A DNA stretch of 64,000 bases from NCBI GenBank assembly GCA_034440615.1, contig JAOTOM010005153.1, forward strand, positions 248,001 through 312,000, given 5' to 3'. Position 1 is the stretch's first letter. Each line of letters starts with the position of its first letter. Of this stretch, positions 50,348 to 61,954 are shown piece by piece. The position numbers and the translations under genes were made by a program. Under the pieces are notes generated by a model that saw only the letters and a list, made by a program, of their open reading frames with translations, did not search any database and was not told the DNA's origin. The stretch is from Ashinkailepas kermadecensis. Its lineage: Eukaryota; Arthropoda; Thecostraca; Neolepadidae.

Positions 50348-51852
50348 CGCGCCGTGTGGCCGCCGCCGCCGATTAGCGTGGGCGGCGCCTGCGGCTCACA
50401 GCTCCATTAGCCACACACGGCCGGGCCGCGACGGCCGCCCCGCACCAATAATAAATGACACGGCGGCTCTGGCCGACGGCCGCAGGGCGCCAGCCGCCCG
50501 GCGCCCCCCCCCGCCGCCGGCTCACCACGCAGCGCGGCCGGAACAATCCCGGCCGAAATTGGCTCGTAATGAAGACGGCTGCGACGCATTGACACGGCGG
50601 CGGCCGTCCATTGACCACCCACGGCCGGCGAGACGCGGCGCGCCGAGACGCCAATGTGACAAAGACATCATCCGACGTCGGCCGACGATGATGGATCGCC
50701 GCTCGACAATTGGTCCGTCTGGCCAGGTAGACGCGGCCGACAGTCGGAACGCGCCGACCCCCGGCCGCCGCACGACAGCTAACGGCCCGACGCGTATCAC
50801 CCTATCTGTACAGGACGGAAAACAGCGGCCCGCGCGGCTGCTATCTGCGGTCGGAATAATGGCGCCTTTTGATGACTGCCATTCGGATGCGGGGTGGCCG
50901 ACGTTTGGATGGTGAGAGGACACGTCTGTGGGGCCGGCGCAAGCCCCGACCGCCCGTCTGAGCGTCATCGACACCGCCATCTAGCCAGGAATGTGTGCTT
51001 CGCGTGAGCTGTCAGACAGCTATTTTTCAATCATGTCGAGGTGATACTTTGGCAGCGAGTCCAGCGCCGAGTTAGCCTGTTTGCCGGCGTGTGATGGTAT
51101 CAAGTTGGTGATATAAGTTGTCTGGTAAGCTGGTGATAATGGAGCTGTTGAAAAAAAAATGTTTCCGCTACCGGTCTCTGCTGGATATCTTTAGCTCCAA
51201 GTTGTTTGTACTTCAGAACGACGATCCGCAACCAGTTGTATGCGAGGATAATTAGCGCTAAAGTGGATAATTGAGTACCAGTTGGGCTATCAGCTCGAGT
51301 GTTGGACGATCGAACAAGCAGGAACATCATACATTATGATGGGGACTCGCCGAATTCTTTCATTCAGGATTGAATAAGTAAGGTTAAAGTTCAACATTTA
51401 GTAACACGGTAGACGGTTTCCTGAGGTTTGTGTTGATAAATGTCAATAGCCAAAGCGGGCTTGACGGGCTAAAGTTCACATTACATTAGCAATAGGACCA
51501 AAGTCTGTCAAACATCACCGCTCACTTGGCTGAATACAACTATAGCAATTGGGTTCACTTGTATTGAGGAGCCGAGGTTATATACCATGAATTTGACATG
51601 AGATATGTTCAAATAGGTATATCGAGCGAACGTAATGTGATGCTCAGAGAAGAGTGAAGGGCTATGCATATTAAGGGCATGAAGATACCAAGGTCCAAGG
51701 CTTAACATCAGCCGTATGGGCCTATCTGCCTAGGTAGGGAAGATACTATAAGACGACAAAAAGAGACTCAAGAAGAAAATTGATGTTTTATCCTGAGTTT
51801 TGGAGAAACTACCGGCCTAGTTGTGTTGGTGCCGCCATGGACACTCCCTTCG
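50348..51852. other. CpG-rich shoulder, then ordinary unique DNA
   Basis: 50348-50980 is GC-rich with many CpGs, then AT-rich DNA. The 216-aa plus frame (50265-50915) and overlapping minus frames have no domain. No promoter or exon can be supported. Confidence 0.5.
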
Positions 51853-51964
51853 GCACCACATACCGGGAGGCCGGTGCTGAATCCACTGTCATTACATTGT
51901 ATTGATGCTTCAATGGACAATCTATTCAGCATCACATACCGGGAGGCCGGTTCTGAATCCACTG
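51853..51964. repeat. 36-bp direct repeat pair
   Basis: 51853-51888 and 51929-51964 share CACATACCGGGAGGCCGG and CTGAATCCACTG with two or three differences, separated by 40 bp. Confidence 0.9.
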
Positions 51965-51984
51965 CCAAGCATGGGTATAACCAC

Positions 51985-52042
51985 TGGGTGGGGTGGGGGT
52001 AGGGGGTGGGGGTAGGGGGTGGGGGCTGGGGGTGGGGGGTAC
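51985..52042. repeat. G-rich repeat, possible G-quadruplex
   Basis: GGGGTGGGGGTAGGGGGTGG continues as about nine G runs of four to six bases. On the plus strand it fits a four-run quadruplex pattern several times over. Confidence 0.85.
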
Positions 52043-52429
52043 ATGGCCCCCAATTTCTGAAAAGTAGCGATTTGTTCCCTCCAATTTCTTTCGTCCCCCC
52101 AATCCTCAGCTACCTGAGTATGATCGCCGCAAAATTATACTTAATCATTTATAACGTGAAAATATATGTCATGATTCTGTAAATATATACGAGTATGTCA
52201 TGATTATGTAAATATATATGTCATGAATCACCAAAAATACTAGAAGCCAATCTAGCCAATCAACGGGCTTCATGGGCTATCTGTCGTTACGAAATCTCCG
52301 AATAGTAAGTCAGCAAACGCTCGAAATTTCTGCTTCCGGGCCATTCTTGAATAACATGAACCTGGACCATCTTGTGCTCTCGCTTAGGTGGAAAATTGTA
52401 CTTTGCGAGGAAACAAGTTTTCATTATCG
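52043..52429. other. AT-rich unique DNA
   Basis: The words ATATATGTCATGATT and ATGTCATGA recur at 52165-52225. Otherwise featureless. Confidence 0.5.
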
Positions 52430-52910
52430 CACGGCTTTGTGCGTCTTAGGTTGCATTCCCCTGCACACATATTGATATATCTTGAGGAAACGTGACTGGG
52501 TATCCTTGAGTATCTTCAAAACCATGGAGGGGAGTCTTGGACAGCCTTAAGCACGCACGTCAAGTTACCGTAGTATTCTTATTCGTATTCAGCGACGAGT
52601 TCGCTGGAGGCGTATTTGTATTGGCATTGAAATTCAGCGACGGGTTTATGATCGTTGGAATCAATTACCATAAATGATACTGCTTGCACTGAACATGCTG
52701 AAAGCAACTACATAAGTCTCACATTACCACTTTTATGGTCAAAGTCCAACGCAAACCGGCTTCTTCGGTCGCCTCCCATTTTTTCTCATTTTCACAAAAC
52801 TTGCCCAAATCTGGCCACAGGCGATAAGCTGTGATAAGCCATCGTGCAACATTTCAAACCGGTACATGTAAAGGTTAAACTTTCAGGTCAAAGGTTAGCT
52901 TGATGTATTA
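52430..52910 (+). repeat. dispersed repeat D2, second copy
   Basis: Reverse-complement match to 35406-35962 over its whole length (see that entry). Its right end carries the GGTCAAAGGTTAGCTTGAT segment that begins each unit of the tandem array to the right. Confidence 0.78.
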
Positions 52911-53990
52911 GATGGCGATATTAAAGCGATATCGACCGAACGCGCGGTTCGATTGCTATCGATTCAATTTCCATCAAATGGGTGTCATTCGACGTGGCTT
53001 GTCATGCGGCATCAGAAAGCCAAGCAATCGAATTGTTGTTCAGGGGCAAAGGTCGAGCAACCTTCGGTCGCCTATTTTTTTTCGTTTTCGCTCAAACCTA
53101 TCCAAATGTGGTATCAAGCGATAGCCAGCGGTGAACACTCGAGTAACATTTCAAACCGGGACATGTCAAAGTCAAAGGTTTGATTGAGTTTGTCGATGAC
53201 CTCGCGTTTCATCGCTATGGCTTCAATTTGCAGAAAATGGATGCCATTCGACGTCGCTTGTTGTGCAGTGTCAGAACATTTGTAATAATCTCGACGGGTC
53301 AAAATTCATGCTGATTTCTTCGGTCGCCTTGCATTTTTTCGTTTACACCCAGGCCTACCCAGATCGACTATCAATGGTGAACCCTCGAGTAACATTTCGA
53401 AACCGGGATATGTCAAGGTCAAACCTCAAGGTCAAAGGCTAGTTTGAATTGTTCGAAGTCTTCGCGATTCGTCGCTATGGGTTCAATTTGCACCAAGTGG
53501 GTGTCATTCGACGTGGCTTGTGCCGTATTATAATGTTAAAGAAATCGAAATAATTTGAAAGGTCAAAGGTCAAACCGACTTCTTTGGTCGCTTCACATTT
53601 TGTTCTTCGCCTTAACCTACCCACATCTGGTATCAATCAATAGCCTGTGGTGAACCTCGAATAACATTCCAAACCGGGACATGTCAATGTCAAACCACAA
53701 GATCGCAAGTTAGCTTAAATTGCTCGAAGTCCTTGCGCCTCGTCGTTGTCTTCAATTATCATCAAGTGGATGTCATATGACGTGCCGTGAGGTACTCTAG
53801 CAAACTGTTCAGAAGTCACATTCATTTTCAAAGTCAAAGGTCGAACTACTTTCTTCGATCGCCCCCCGAGGACTTTGTTTGTCAAAGTCCTCGCGTTTCG
53901 TTGCTATGGCTTCAATTTGCATTATGTGGGTGTCATTCGACGTTGCTTGCCGTACAGAATCAGAATGCTGAGATATCGAAATAATTTCGA
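52735..53990 (+). repeat. ~260-bp tandem repeat grown from the end of D2
   Basis: The landmark CATTCGACGT (one copy CATATGACGT) lies at 52986, 53245, 53505, 53774 and 53934. Steps are 259, 260, 269 and 160 bp, the last unit being deleted. Other unit parts: CTTCGGTCGCC, TTTTTTCGTTTTCGC, ACCCTCGAGTAACATTTC, AACCGGGACATGTCAA, GGTCAAAGGT, CGCTATGGCTTCAATTTGC. Units are well diverged, so the expansion is old. Confidence 0.87.
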
Positions 53991-54345
53991 AGTCGTCGAA
54001 GGTCCGGCATATGTACAATGATTTAAGTGCAATAGGAATAAGAGGATCAAATCTATTTTTGTTTGCAGCCGTTGTGATAGCAGGCATTCATATCCCCTAT
54101 GACTAGGAGCTCCCCTAAGACATCCATCATAACCTGCTCGGATAGCGCTCTCATCGCTGGTTTTTAAATTACACTGCCACATTGCTGTTCCGGACATATA
54201 CAGTATATAACTTTTCAAATGTTCAGCTTTCCTCTTAATGGTTCAACGGAGGTTGTTAAATTTCAAGATGAGCCACACGTGATTGCGCACGATTTTATAA
54301 CCAGCCGGAGTTCATAACCGCGAGAGAGCAATGTTGTAATCAGGG
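53991..54345. other. unique DNA
   Basis: No feature recognised. Confidence 0.5.
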
Positions 54346-54630
54346 GTGGATTCAGGACTTGTCATGGGGGCACTTGTCTGTATGGGCACCATTTCTTTGG
54401 AGCGGCGCCACTGCGAAAGCACCTTTCAGCCTCTGGCTGAAAAATTCGATTGGGCGGGTTACGCTCGATCCTTCTCGAAGGGCGCCTTTCCTTCCAAGGG
54501 GGTGTCTTTTTCTTTCATAAGGGCGCCTCTCGCTGAAAAAAAAAAATCGAACGGGTCCACTGAAACCTTTTCAGAGGGACGCATTTTCCCGGCTGGAGGG
54601 ACGCCTTCCATGTGGGGGGCACATGCCCTC
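54346..54630. repeat. possible small transposon fragment
   Basis: It starts CAGGGGTGGATTCAGGACTT, followed by GGCGCCTTTCC and GGCGCCTCTCGCTGAAAAA words, also seen loosely at 22250-22460. No ends or duplication proven. Confidence 0.45.
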
Positions 54631-55545
54631 AGTGTCACACCATTTATCCGCCTCGGTTGCCATTCCATTGAAATGTGTCCCCGTACAAGTGGAAAACATG
54701 GGAAAGGTTTTTGTTAAGTCCATATTTACTACAACAAAACCATTGTCCAATATTTTCTGTTTTTCCTGCTACAAGAGGGAAGCGTTTAACGTACTTACAT
54801 CATTGCTCTATGGTGATTGTGAAATCGCGCCCAGCATATATGATATAAAGCTAGATGTACATAGGCAGTGATAAGGAGTGAAGCTTGCGAATTTTCGCGG
54901 AACTTTTTGTCTCCCCCCAAAAAAAAATTAAACCATGGTAAATCTGAAAAACAGCCATTGAAAATGAAGTGACTGAAATCCAAGGATTTTTTTTTGTGTG
55001 TGGGGGGAGGGGTAGGCGGGCTACCATTCTATCCTGTCCAAGCTTACCACGTCCCTGGTTTGTCCCCCACCCAATTTCGAAACCATGGCAACACCCATGC
55101 TGCCAAGAACACCTACTACGAACATAATTCCCCATATTTAAGCATAATCCAGTACATAAAGGGTTTAAGACTCAACAAGAACCGGAGTGCCCATTCAAAA
55201 GAATGGAAACATGCCACATGCAACATATCGTAGTATCTGCCAAATTAAATATTATATCCTGGCTCCTCAAGAAAACATTAACCTTTTCTTAAGCACGTGC
55301 GATGAACGACTCGTCCCACCTCGTCAGGAGCCCATGACAATGATTTACCTACTACTCCTTCACTGAACTTCGTGTGTCATTCACGTTCCCTCGATTATCC
55401 GTTCATTCCCTTCATAAAGCAGTGCGGCTGACCTAGTTGACATCGAGATCAGCGACACCAGAAGAAATAATTGAAGCTATTATCAAGCACTTGCAAATGA
55501 GAAGAAACTCTGCACTACTTGTCAAGAGTTCATCATGACTGCAGT
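54631..55545. other. unique DNA, no feature recognised
   Basis: Short domain-free frames only. A CCCCCCAAAAAAAAATT/GGGGGGAGGGG pairing around 54910-55010 may be another decayed element. Confidence 0.45.
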
Positions 55546-55881
55546 CAGGGGCGTCGATTTGTATCCTTTTGTGGGGGCCATGGCCCCACCAATGTTGATC
55601 TTGGCCCCCTCAATGTTGATTTGGGCCCCCCAATAATCTATGCTATTTTTATGATGAGAAGAAAGTTAAAGGAAAAAAAAGAAAAACACCATGCTACTTA
55701 CAAAACTTAATTGATACCAACCAGCACATTTTGTGCTCAAATGAAACAGATTTGGATTGGATAGTGGATCTCTCCACCCTTTGCTGCAAAATTGAAAATG
55801 TTGTGGAAAAACAAAGGAGTTGGATTTCCTTCCACTTTGCAAGCACAACTTGCATCATAAAATGTCGAGATTAGCTGATGC
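55546..55881 (+). repeat. dispersed repeat D4, copy 1
   Basis: Begins CAGGGGCGTCGATTTGTATC, then the self-complementary GGGGGCCATGGCCCC, two CAATGTTGAT words, AACACCATGCTACTTA, TTGGATTGGATAGTGGA and TTGCATCATAAAATGTCGAG. Copy 2 follows directly with a 336-bp step. Confidence 0.88.
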
Positions 55882-56208
55882 CAGGGGTGTCGATTTGTAT
55901 CCTTTTGTGGTGGCCATGGCCCCACCAATGTTGATTTGGGCCCCCCCAATAACTTTGCTAATTTTATGCTTGAGAAGAAAGCTAAATAAAAAATTGAAAC
56001 ACACCATGCTACTTAGAAAACATAGGTGATGCTGAGAAGCAATTTTTTTACTGAAGAGAAACAGTTTTGGATTGGATAGTGGACTGACTCTCCACATATT
56101 GTTGTAAAATGAAAGTTGGTGCAAAAAGAGAATAGTGAGATTTCTTTTCACTTTGCAACCACAACTTTCCATCATAAAATGTTGAGATTAGCTCATGCTG
56201 ATAAACCA
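55882..56208 (+). repeat. dispersed repeat D4, copy 2
   Basis: Head-to-tail with copy 1: CAGGGGTGTCGATTTGTATC, GTGGCCATGGCCCCACC, ACACACCATGCTACTTAG, ATAAAATGTTGAGATTAG. Its downstream flank (56405-56500) also resembles the flank of copy 3 (58740-58830), so copies 2 and 3 share more than the unit. Confidence 0.88.
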
Positions 56209-56685
56209 ATTAAACCAAATTGTCTTTTTAAAAATGCAAAGCCACTAATCAACGATAGCAATGTCATACTGATGCACACATCAATGCCAAGCACAAGTAT
56301 TTCCAGCTTAAACTGGATTCATTCCATTCTCTTAATTTCTAGTCATTGTCAAACCTGCATACAATCCAGTCAAGGCCACAACAATCATTTTATTACCACT
56401 GGAATTGTGGAGATACACACTATAATTACCTTCAGCTGCTCACCCATATCATCAGTAGTTTTACGTTTACCTAGATACCTACCTACCTACCTAGGTAGCT
56501 TGGTACATGCCCAATGTGTATATATTCAATATTGATATGGTGCACCCCAGTCCCAACCTGAGCACAGCCCCACGTCAGCCAAATATACCTGCCAGTTCAT
56601 GATATGATATGATAAAGTCAGCAATAAGCTCCATGCACACTGCCTTATTATTGCTATTCTTGAAGAGAACAGACACTAAGCCACG
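56209..56685. other. flank shared with D4 copy 3
   Basis: 56405-56510 (CACTATAATTACCTTCAGC, then ACCTACCTACC) parallels 58745-58830. The ACCTACCTACCTACCTAGGT patch is a short tetranucleotide repeat. No gene. Confidence 0.55.
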
Positions 56686-56699
56686 CCTTACAAAACTTT
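56686..56699. repeat. left target-site duplication of SINE copy C
   Basis: CCTTACAAAACTTT is identical to 56865-56878. Confidence 0.88.
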
Positions 56700-56864
56700 G
56701 GTTGGTTGGTTATTGGTTTTACGACACGTCGACCGTTAAGTCATGTAGCGTCGCCAATCTCTCACGCCGATTGGTCGCGGGCGAAGAGTAGCGACAGGTG
56801 AGACTCGAACCCACAACCTTTCGATTGTGAGACGAGCATCTTACCCATAAGACCACTCGTCCCC
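56700..56864 (-). mobile_element. tRNA-derived SINE, copy C
   Basis: A 165-bp minus-strand insertion between exact 14-bp duplications. The head starts GGGGACGAGTGG, with A box TGGTCTTATGGG (56844-56855) and B box GGTTCGAGTCT (56801-56811). The anticodon loop reads CTCACAA (CAC, Val-like if the register is right). The core CGACCAATCGGCGTGAGAG then TTGGCGACGCTA (56738-56776) is nearly identical to copy B and clearly related to copy A. The tail is CCAA-rich (ACCAATAACCAACCAACC), unlike either other copy. The exact duplication suggests this is the youngest of the three. Confidence 0.88.
56801..56855 (-). promoter_or_regulatory. internal Pol III promoter of SINE copy C
   Basis: A box at 56844-56855 and B box at 56801-56811 on the minus strand. 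Confidence 0.65.
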
Positions 56865-56878
56865 CCTTACAAAACTTT
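56865..56878. repeat. right target-site duplication of SINE copy C
   Basis: Exact second copy of CCTTACAAAACTTT. Confidence 0.88.
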
Positions 56879-58050
56879 CAAAACTACCTTATGAAATTAG
56901 AAAAACCGGCCTACGAAACAAGTCTAGATGGTGGCCATGCAACAGACACCAGCATGACACATATGTATAGGGCCTTGGGCACCAGAAATGTCACAGTGTG
57001 AAGGATAGTGGTGTTGAGTATTCCTGCAAATTAATGCTATATTTTTATATTACCTGAACTACATATGTTCATCCATCATTGATGCATGCAACCATCAATT
57101 TGTTGTCACGGAAAAAAGCGTGATGACTAGAACTTGTGTTCAGTTGCATAACTTCATAAAGTATACATTGTTAGCTTTAAGTTGAATTTGTAAACGTACA
57201 CATCACTAGGATACCACGAAATACTAATAATACAAACAATGTTCTGTAGTTTTCGTTATCAAATATAAAGTTTTTTTGGATAAAACAAGTTGTATAAGAA
57301 CACATCAAATATATCCTGGTGTGCTTCCTCCTTTCATTTCGAATTGAAAGTAAATCAGGAAGAAAAATACTCCTCCATAAATATATCAAAAGCTTCTTGT
57401 GGGCGCAGTCTGAGACGAATCCGACGTATTGTATCTGACCCTGTATTTTATCGGGGCCCTCCAATATCGTTTGGAAATCGGTGACGTCACATGGGCTGGA
57501 CAATTGCTCAGTCCCGTAGGCGCTACAGCCAAACTTCCGTGTTTTCCACACGATATTTATTTTCGATCTTAAGTACCATCAAAATGGGACAAAATCGGAT
57601 TCATTGGAAAGCTTGAAGAATCTTGTCTACGAATATGAGCTTTATTTTCTTCTAACTCTATGACTTTTTCCTTGGACCCACGCTGACTGCATTCATGTCG
57701 AGCGCCGCAGGAATCGCGCGGTGCCACGGGTAGTAGCAGTATGATGAGACAGGCCAACTGAAGATCACGGCTGGAAAGGACGGGTAGGAGCAAGTAAGAG
57801 ACAACTGTTGCAACATAATTCCTCCCCACTCGGTGCAGGAGCGTAAACAAGGGTGCGGCACTGGGGGCATGTGCCTCCCATGAGAAAGTTGGTACCCCTG
57901 CAGCCAGGAAAAGGGGTCAACATTATATTTAGGCTACAGGCGGAGGTACCAATACTGGTTGGAATGTCACACCCTTATCACCCATGTGCAGATACGGAAC
58001 CTGCAGCCGGTTTTCAGGATTGTTTTCCATTTTTCATGCATATGCGTCTA
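56879..58050. other. unique AT-rich DNA, no feature recognised
   Basis: The minus-strand 124-aa frame (57177-57551) and others have no domain. Confidence 0.5.
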
Positions 58051-58205
58051 GACCAGGGGTGCTCTTTCATATATTTTTGAGGGGCAAATGCCCCCTCCGT
58101 GTTGGCTCTGTCCCCAATAATTTAGATTTTTAACATGAGGTACCATGGAGCATGCATCCCATCGACGTGGGGCTTCCTACTAACTTCATGTATTTTGCAC
58201 CCCAG
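58051..58205 (+). repeat. dispersed repeat family D1, copy 4
   Basis: CCAGGGGTGCTCTTTCATAT, CCCCCTCCGTGTTGGCTCTG, CCCCAATAATTTAGATTTTT, CATGAGGTACCATGGAGCAT follow the same order as 6876-7060. It ends at TTTTGCACCCCAGTAATC, just before the AT tract. Confidence 0.7.
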
Positions 58206-58214
58206 TAATCTGTA

Positions 58215-58726
<512 letters not shown>

Positions 58727-58827
58727 TGGTATACAAAGCTGATGATACACAAACTATAATTATCTTCAACAGCCCACTCATCACACTATAAGCTTGATAT
58801 TTACCTGGCACCTAGGCACCTAGGTAC

Positions 58828-59410
58828 ATGCTGCAGAAAAACTTAGACAAGCTTGTGAAGTGGTCCGAAAAATTGGAAATGAAATTTAATTTTGATAAGT
58901 GCAAAATCATGCATGTAGGTAGGCAGCATATCAAGGCTCCATACTTGATGGGTGGCCAAGTACTATCAGTGACTCATCAGGAGAAGGACTTAGGTGTTAT
59001 TTTGAACACAAAATTGGGGACATCAGAACAGACCAAAGAAGCCAGGAAGAAGGCACTAAGAATGCTTGGGGCAATAAATAGGAATGTATCATACAAAAGT
59101 GAGGAAGTCATCAGGAAGCTTTACTTTGCATATGTCAGGCCACATTTGGAATACTGTGTCCAAGCTTGGTCCCCTAGTTATGAAAAAGATTGTTGCAATT
59201 TAGAGAGAGTGCAAAAGAGGGCAACAAAAATGGTTAATGGTATAGGCAACCTGGCAGATGAGGAAAGATTGAAGAAATTGAATATGTTTTCACTTAGATA
59301 TAGAAGGCTGAGAGGAGATCTCATCGAGGTCTTTAAATTTGTTCATGGTCATGAACAGGGATATCTCATGGAAATATTTGAATCTAACAGAAATGATGCT
59401 ATTAGATGTC
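58828..59410 (+). pseudogene. CR1/L2-like LINE reverse transcriptase C-terminal fragment
   Basis: An open 199-codon frame for the end of a non-LTR retrotransposon polymerase. Seen motifs in order: LDKLVKWSEKLEMKFNFDKC (residues 6-25, after the catalytic YADD region of the family), EKDLGVIL (about 53-60), YVRPHLEYCVQAWSP (about 102-116), LERVQKRATKMV (about 125-136), RGDLIEVFKFVHG (about 158-170). These are the thumb and C-terminal regions known from CR1/L2-type LINEs. The catalytic palm is missing (5' truncation next to D4 copy 3). The frame ends in SNRNDAIRCQLWLT, where intact elements continue for about 40 residues more, so the 3' end is also lost. It is inactive but little decayed, hence probably young. 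Confidence 0.88.
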
Positions 59411-60499
59411 AGCTATGGCTCACATGACTTCCAAAGCAAACCTTAAAAGGTACACCAAAGTTCGCCTTTAAGCCTTGGTGACGTCACAGCTTTTTCCTCA
59501 TTGCAGAAATTGGTAGCTTCAGGCATGTTTCAATTTTGCTGCGCATGGGGGGGAAGTTATTTTTTAAGGCGTGCCGGACCATAAAGGTCATTGGCGCCGC
59601 CTTTAAAGCGAGTACGTTACAGGTCTGTCTATACAAGCGAGTGTTTGCGATCAAGGTGCAGGCAGGTGGGCATTTACATTAAGGGAATTTTACGTGATAG
59701 TTTGTGTAATATTTTAGGTGCTGAAGGCGGAGGCTGGGATTTGGACATCTCCCTGATGTCTAAATGGCTTTAATTTTACTTTACTCCTCCACAAAATAAT
59801 TTGTAGTTTGGGTGGGGGCGGGGCTGCGCATGAAACATACGACGCCTATGCATTGCCCATATATGTTTTGCACGTTATATGACTTTTCTCGTCAAAATGG
59901 AGGACTACCCTGTATTTGTATTTTGCATGCTGGCGCAGCTAGGCATAGTCCGAGAATTCTTTCATTGATGCGTTTGAGTGAGGAAAGACAATACCACTCA
60001 TCAATAATCAGTAATTAGCAGCAATATAGTAATTACGTGTTTGAAGTTGCAAATTTCCCGTCTCCCTCCTTGAAAAAATACAATTGGGTACAGCAGCCAC
60101 CGGTCGTGACGTCTGTTCTTCAGAGCATCCAAAACCGTAGCATCGAATGATAAAAAGTCAAAGTAGAAAAATCCTAGAATCTCAAGCTAGAGAATGTGGT
60201 CGACAAATATGACGGAGGTGAGACATTTGTGGTGCAATTGCACGCGATGTTTAATCCGGTGGCCAAACTCATGTGGCGTTGCGCTGCTTCATTTTTCATA
60301 CTTCACACCCGATGTGTCTGCAGATTAGTGTGATTTTAAGCAGTTAATTCTTACTGATATTTAATTCCCAAAGAAACAATAGCGGTAGAAGTTGGCAGGT
60401 AAGCTTCAACAAGTCCAGTCCATGCCTTTTAATGATTTCTGCACGGTGTTTCTATATTAATGCCAGATACCTAACTACCTACCTACCATATTTGAGTAT
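59411..60499. other. unique DNA, no feature recognised
   Basis: No further LINE sequence is visible. Short frames only. Confidence 0.5.
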
Positions 60500-61460
60500 T
60501 ATTGTGCTTTCAGGTGGTAACAAGACAAGTTTTTACACACATTTTCCTCCATCCAGCAAACGAATAGGTTAGTTTTGGTAGTACATTTGTACCGTAAGGT
60601 GTTTTTTGAATTCTTGGAATTTATCATTCGAATGCAATATTTATGAATGTGACTAAGATGATGGGACCATTCATTTTCTGTGCAAATGCTTACTTTTCAG
60701 GTTGTTACCAAAATAACAACAAAAAGAGGCAACAGTTGGCAACAGTTGGCAACATAACATAAAAAGAAATGTATAAAAAATAAAACAAAATAAGCATAAC
60801 CAAACCTAGCCTAGCCTGCCTTTGGATGAAAAAAATGAAAAACAAAATTAGAAAAAGCTAAAGCATTTTATTTTCTGAAGATTTTCAAAATTTCAAAACC
60901 TAACCCAACCTAACCTAACCTAACATGAGTTGCTCTTGAATAAAAAATTAGTTGTAAATTTGCAGTTTAAAATGTTTGTATTTATTTGTTGTGAATTTTT
61001 CTTCAGAATACTATGTTCATGAAGGTGACTAAGATGAGGGGACCACTTATTTTCTGTGCAATCACATTTTTTTATTGGAAACAATTGATGAATTTTCGAA
61101 CTTAAAAAGCCTAAACTAACTTAACCTAACCAAACCTAACCAATTTGTTTGCTTTATGGAAACAAATATGTGTAAAAACTTGTCTTGTTACCACATTAAA
61201 CCAGAAAAATACCGGTTTGGTTAAGTTAGGCTAGTTTAGTTTTTGAGGTTGGAATTTTTTTCTTCAAGTTTTCAAAAATTTGCTAAAAATCGAACATTTT
61301 TTCCTCCAAAAGCAGTTGACGTTAGGTTAAGCTAGGCTTGGTTCGGGGTTTTCTAATTTAGAAAGTTTTCAGAGAATATATTGCTTAAAATTGTTTTTTT
61401 TCTCTCCAAACGAGGTTAGGATATGCTAGATTAGGTTATGTTTGTAATGGTTATTAGGTT
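60500..61460. repeat. AACCTAACC-bearing dispersed repeat D3, copy 2
   Basis: Holds GACCATTCATTTTCTGTGC, AAATGCTTACTTTTCAGG (as at 44735), AACCTAACCTAACCTAAC at about 60908, and more such runs at 61110-61140. After about 61230 the motif appears on the opposite strand (GTTAGGTTAAGCTAGG). GTAACAAGACAAGTTTTTAC (60522) recurs inverted at about 61172, so the repeat has long imperfect inverted symmetry. GTGACTAAGATGA blocks at 60651 and 61027 are a direct internal duplication. Confidence 0.72.
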
Positions 61461-61464
61461 ATCG

Positions 61465-61492
61465 TATGGATTCACTAATGAGTGAATCCATA
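61465..61492. repeat. perfect 12-bp stem, 4-nt loop hairpin
   Basis: TATGGATTCACT, loop AATG, AGTGAATCCATA. It lies at the right border of D3 copy 2. Confidence 0.92.
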
Positions 61493-61946
61493 TCATTCCC
61501 ACTGGAGTCTAAAAGCTCCATCATAACCTTACGCATAACGTATATCACAAGAGCCCATCTCGATTCTACTGCTCACTTGAGACACTATAGAAGTCAATTA
61601 ATGAAAGTGTTACTTCATTACCTGCATTGTTAATGCAAACAGAAAGAAGTCCTTTGAGCCATATGTAATGTCCTCCACAGTGCTGCTCCATCCACCTCCA
61701 ACTCCAGCCCTCACAAAACTTCAGGAGCGCATTCGTCTCCAAAGCAGCCTGCGGAACAAGGTATGTATTGCAGCAAGAGTACTATGATCTGAATTCCATG
61801 GTATCCCTGTTGCCTAATAGTCCATCCTTGCCTATCCATGTAAGAGATGTTTGACTTTCCTCAAACTGTCTGGAGAACTTTGGAGTTGAAATCACGTGTG
61901 AGTGATGAAACAGATGAGCTATTCCTAATGCTTATGTTGGAGAATT
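61493..61946. other. unique DNA, no feature recognised
   Basis: Nothing recognised. Confidence 0.5.
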
Positions 61947-61954
61947 GCATGGCA
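61947..61954. repeat. left 8-bp target duplication of hAT-like element 3
   Basis: GCATGGCA, one mismatch from CCATGGCA at 63686-63693. Confidence 0.65.

Noticed and set aside
60900..60930. Interstitial telomere (TTAGG)n
   Set aside because: Only three to four units, mixed with variants, on both strands, and inside a dispersed repeat that recurs at 44.7-45.3 kb.
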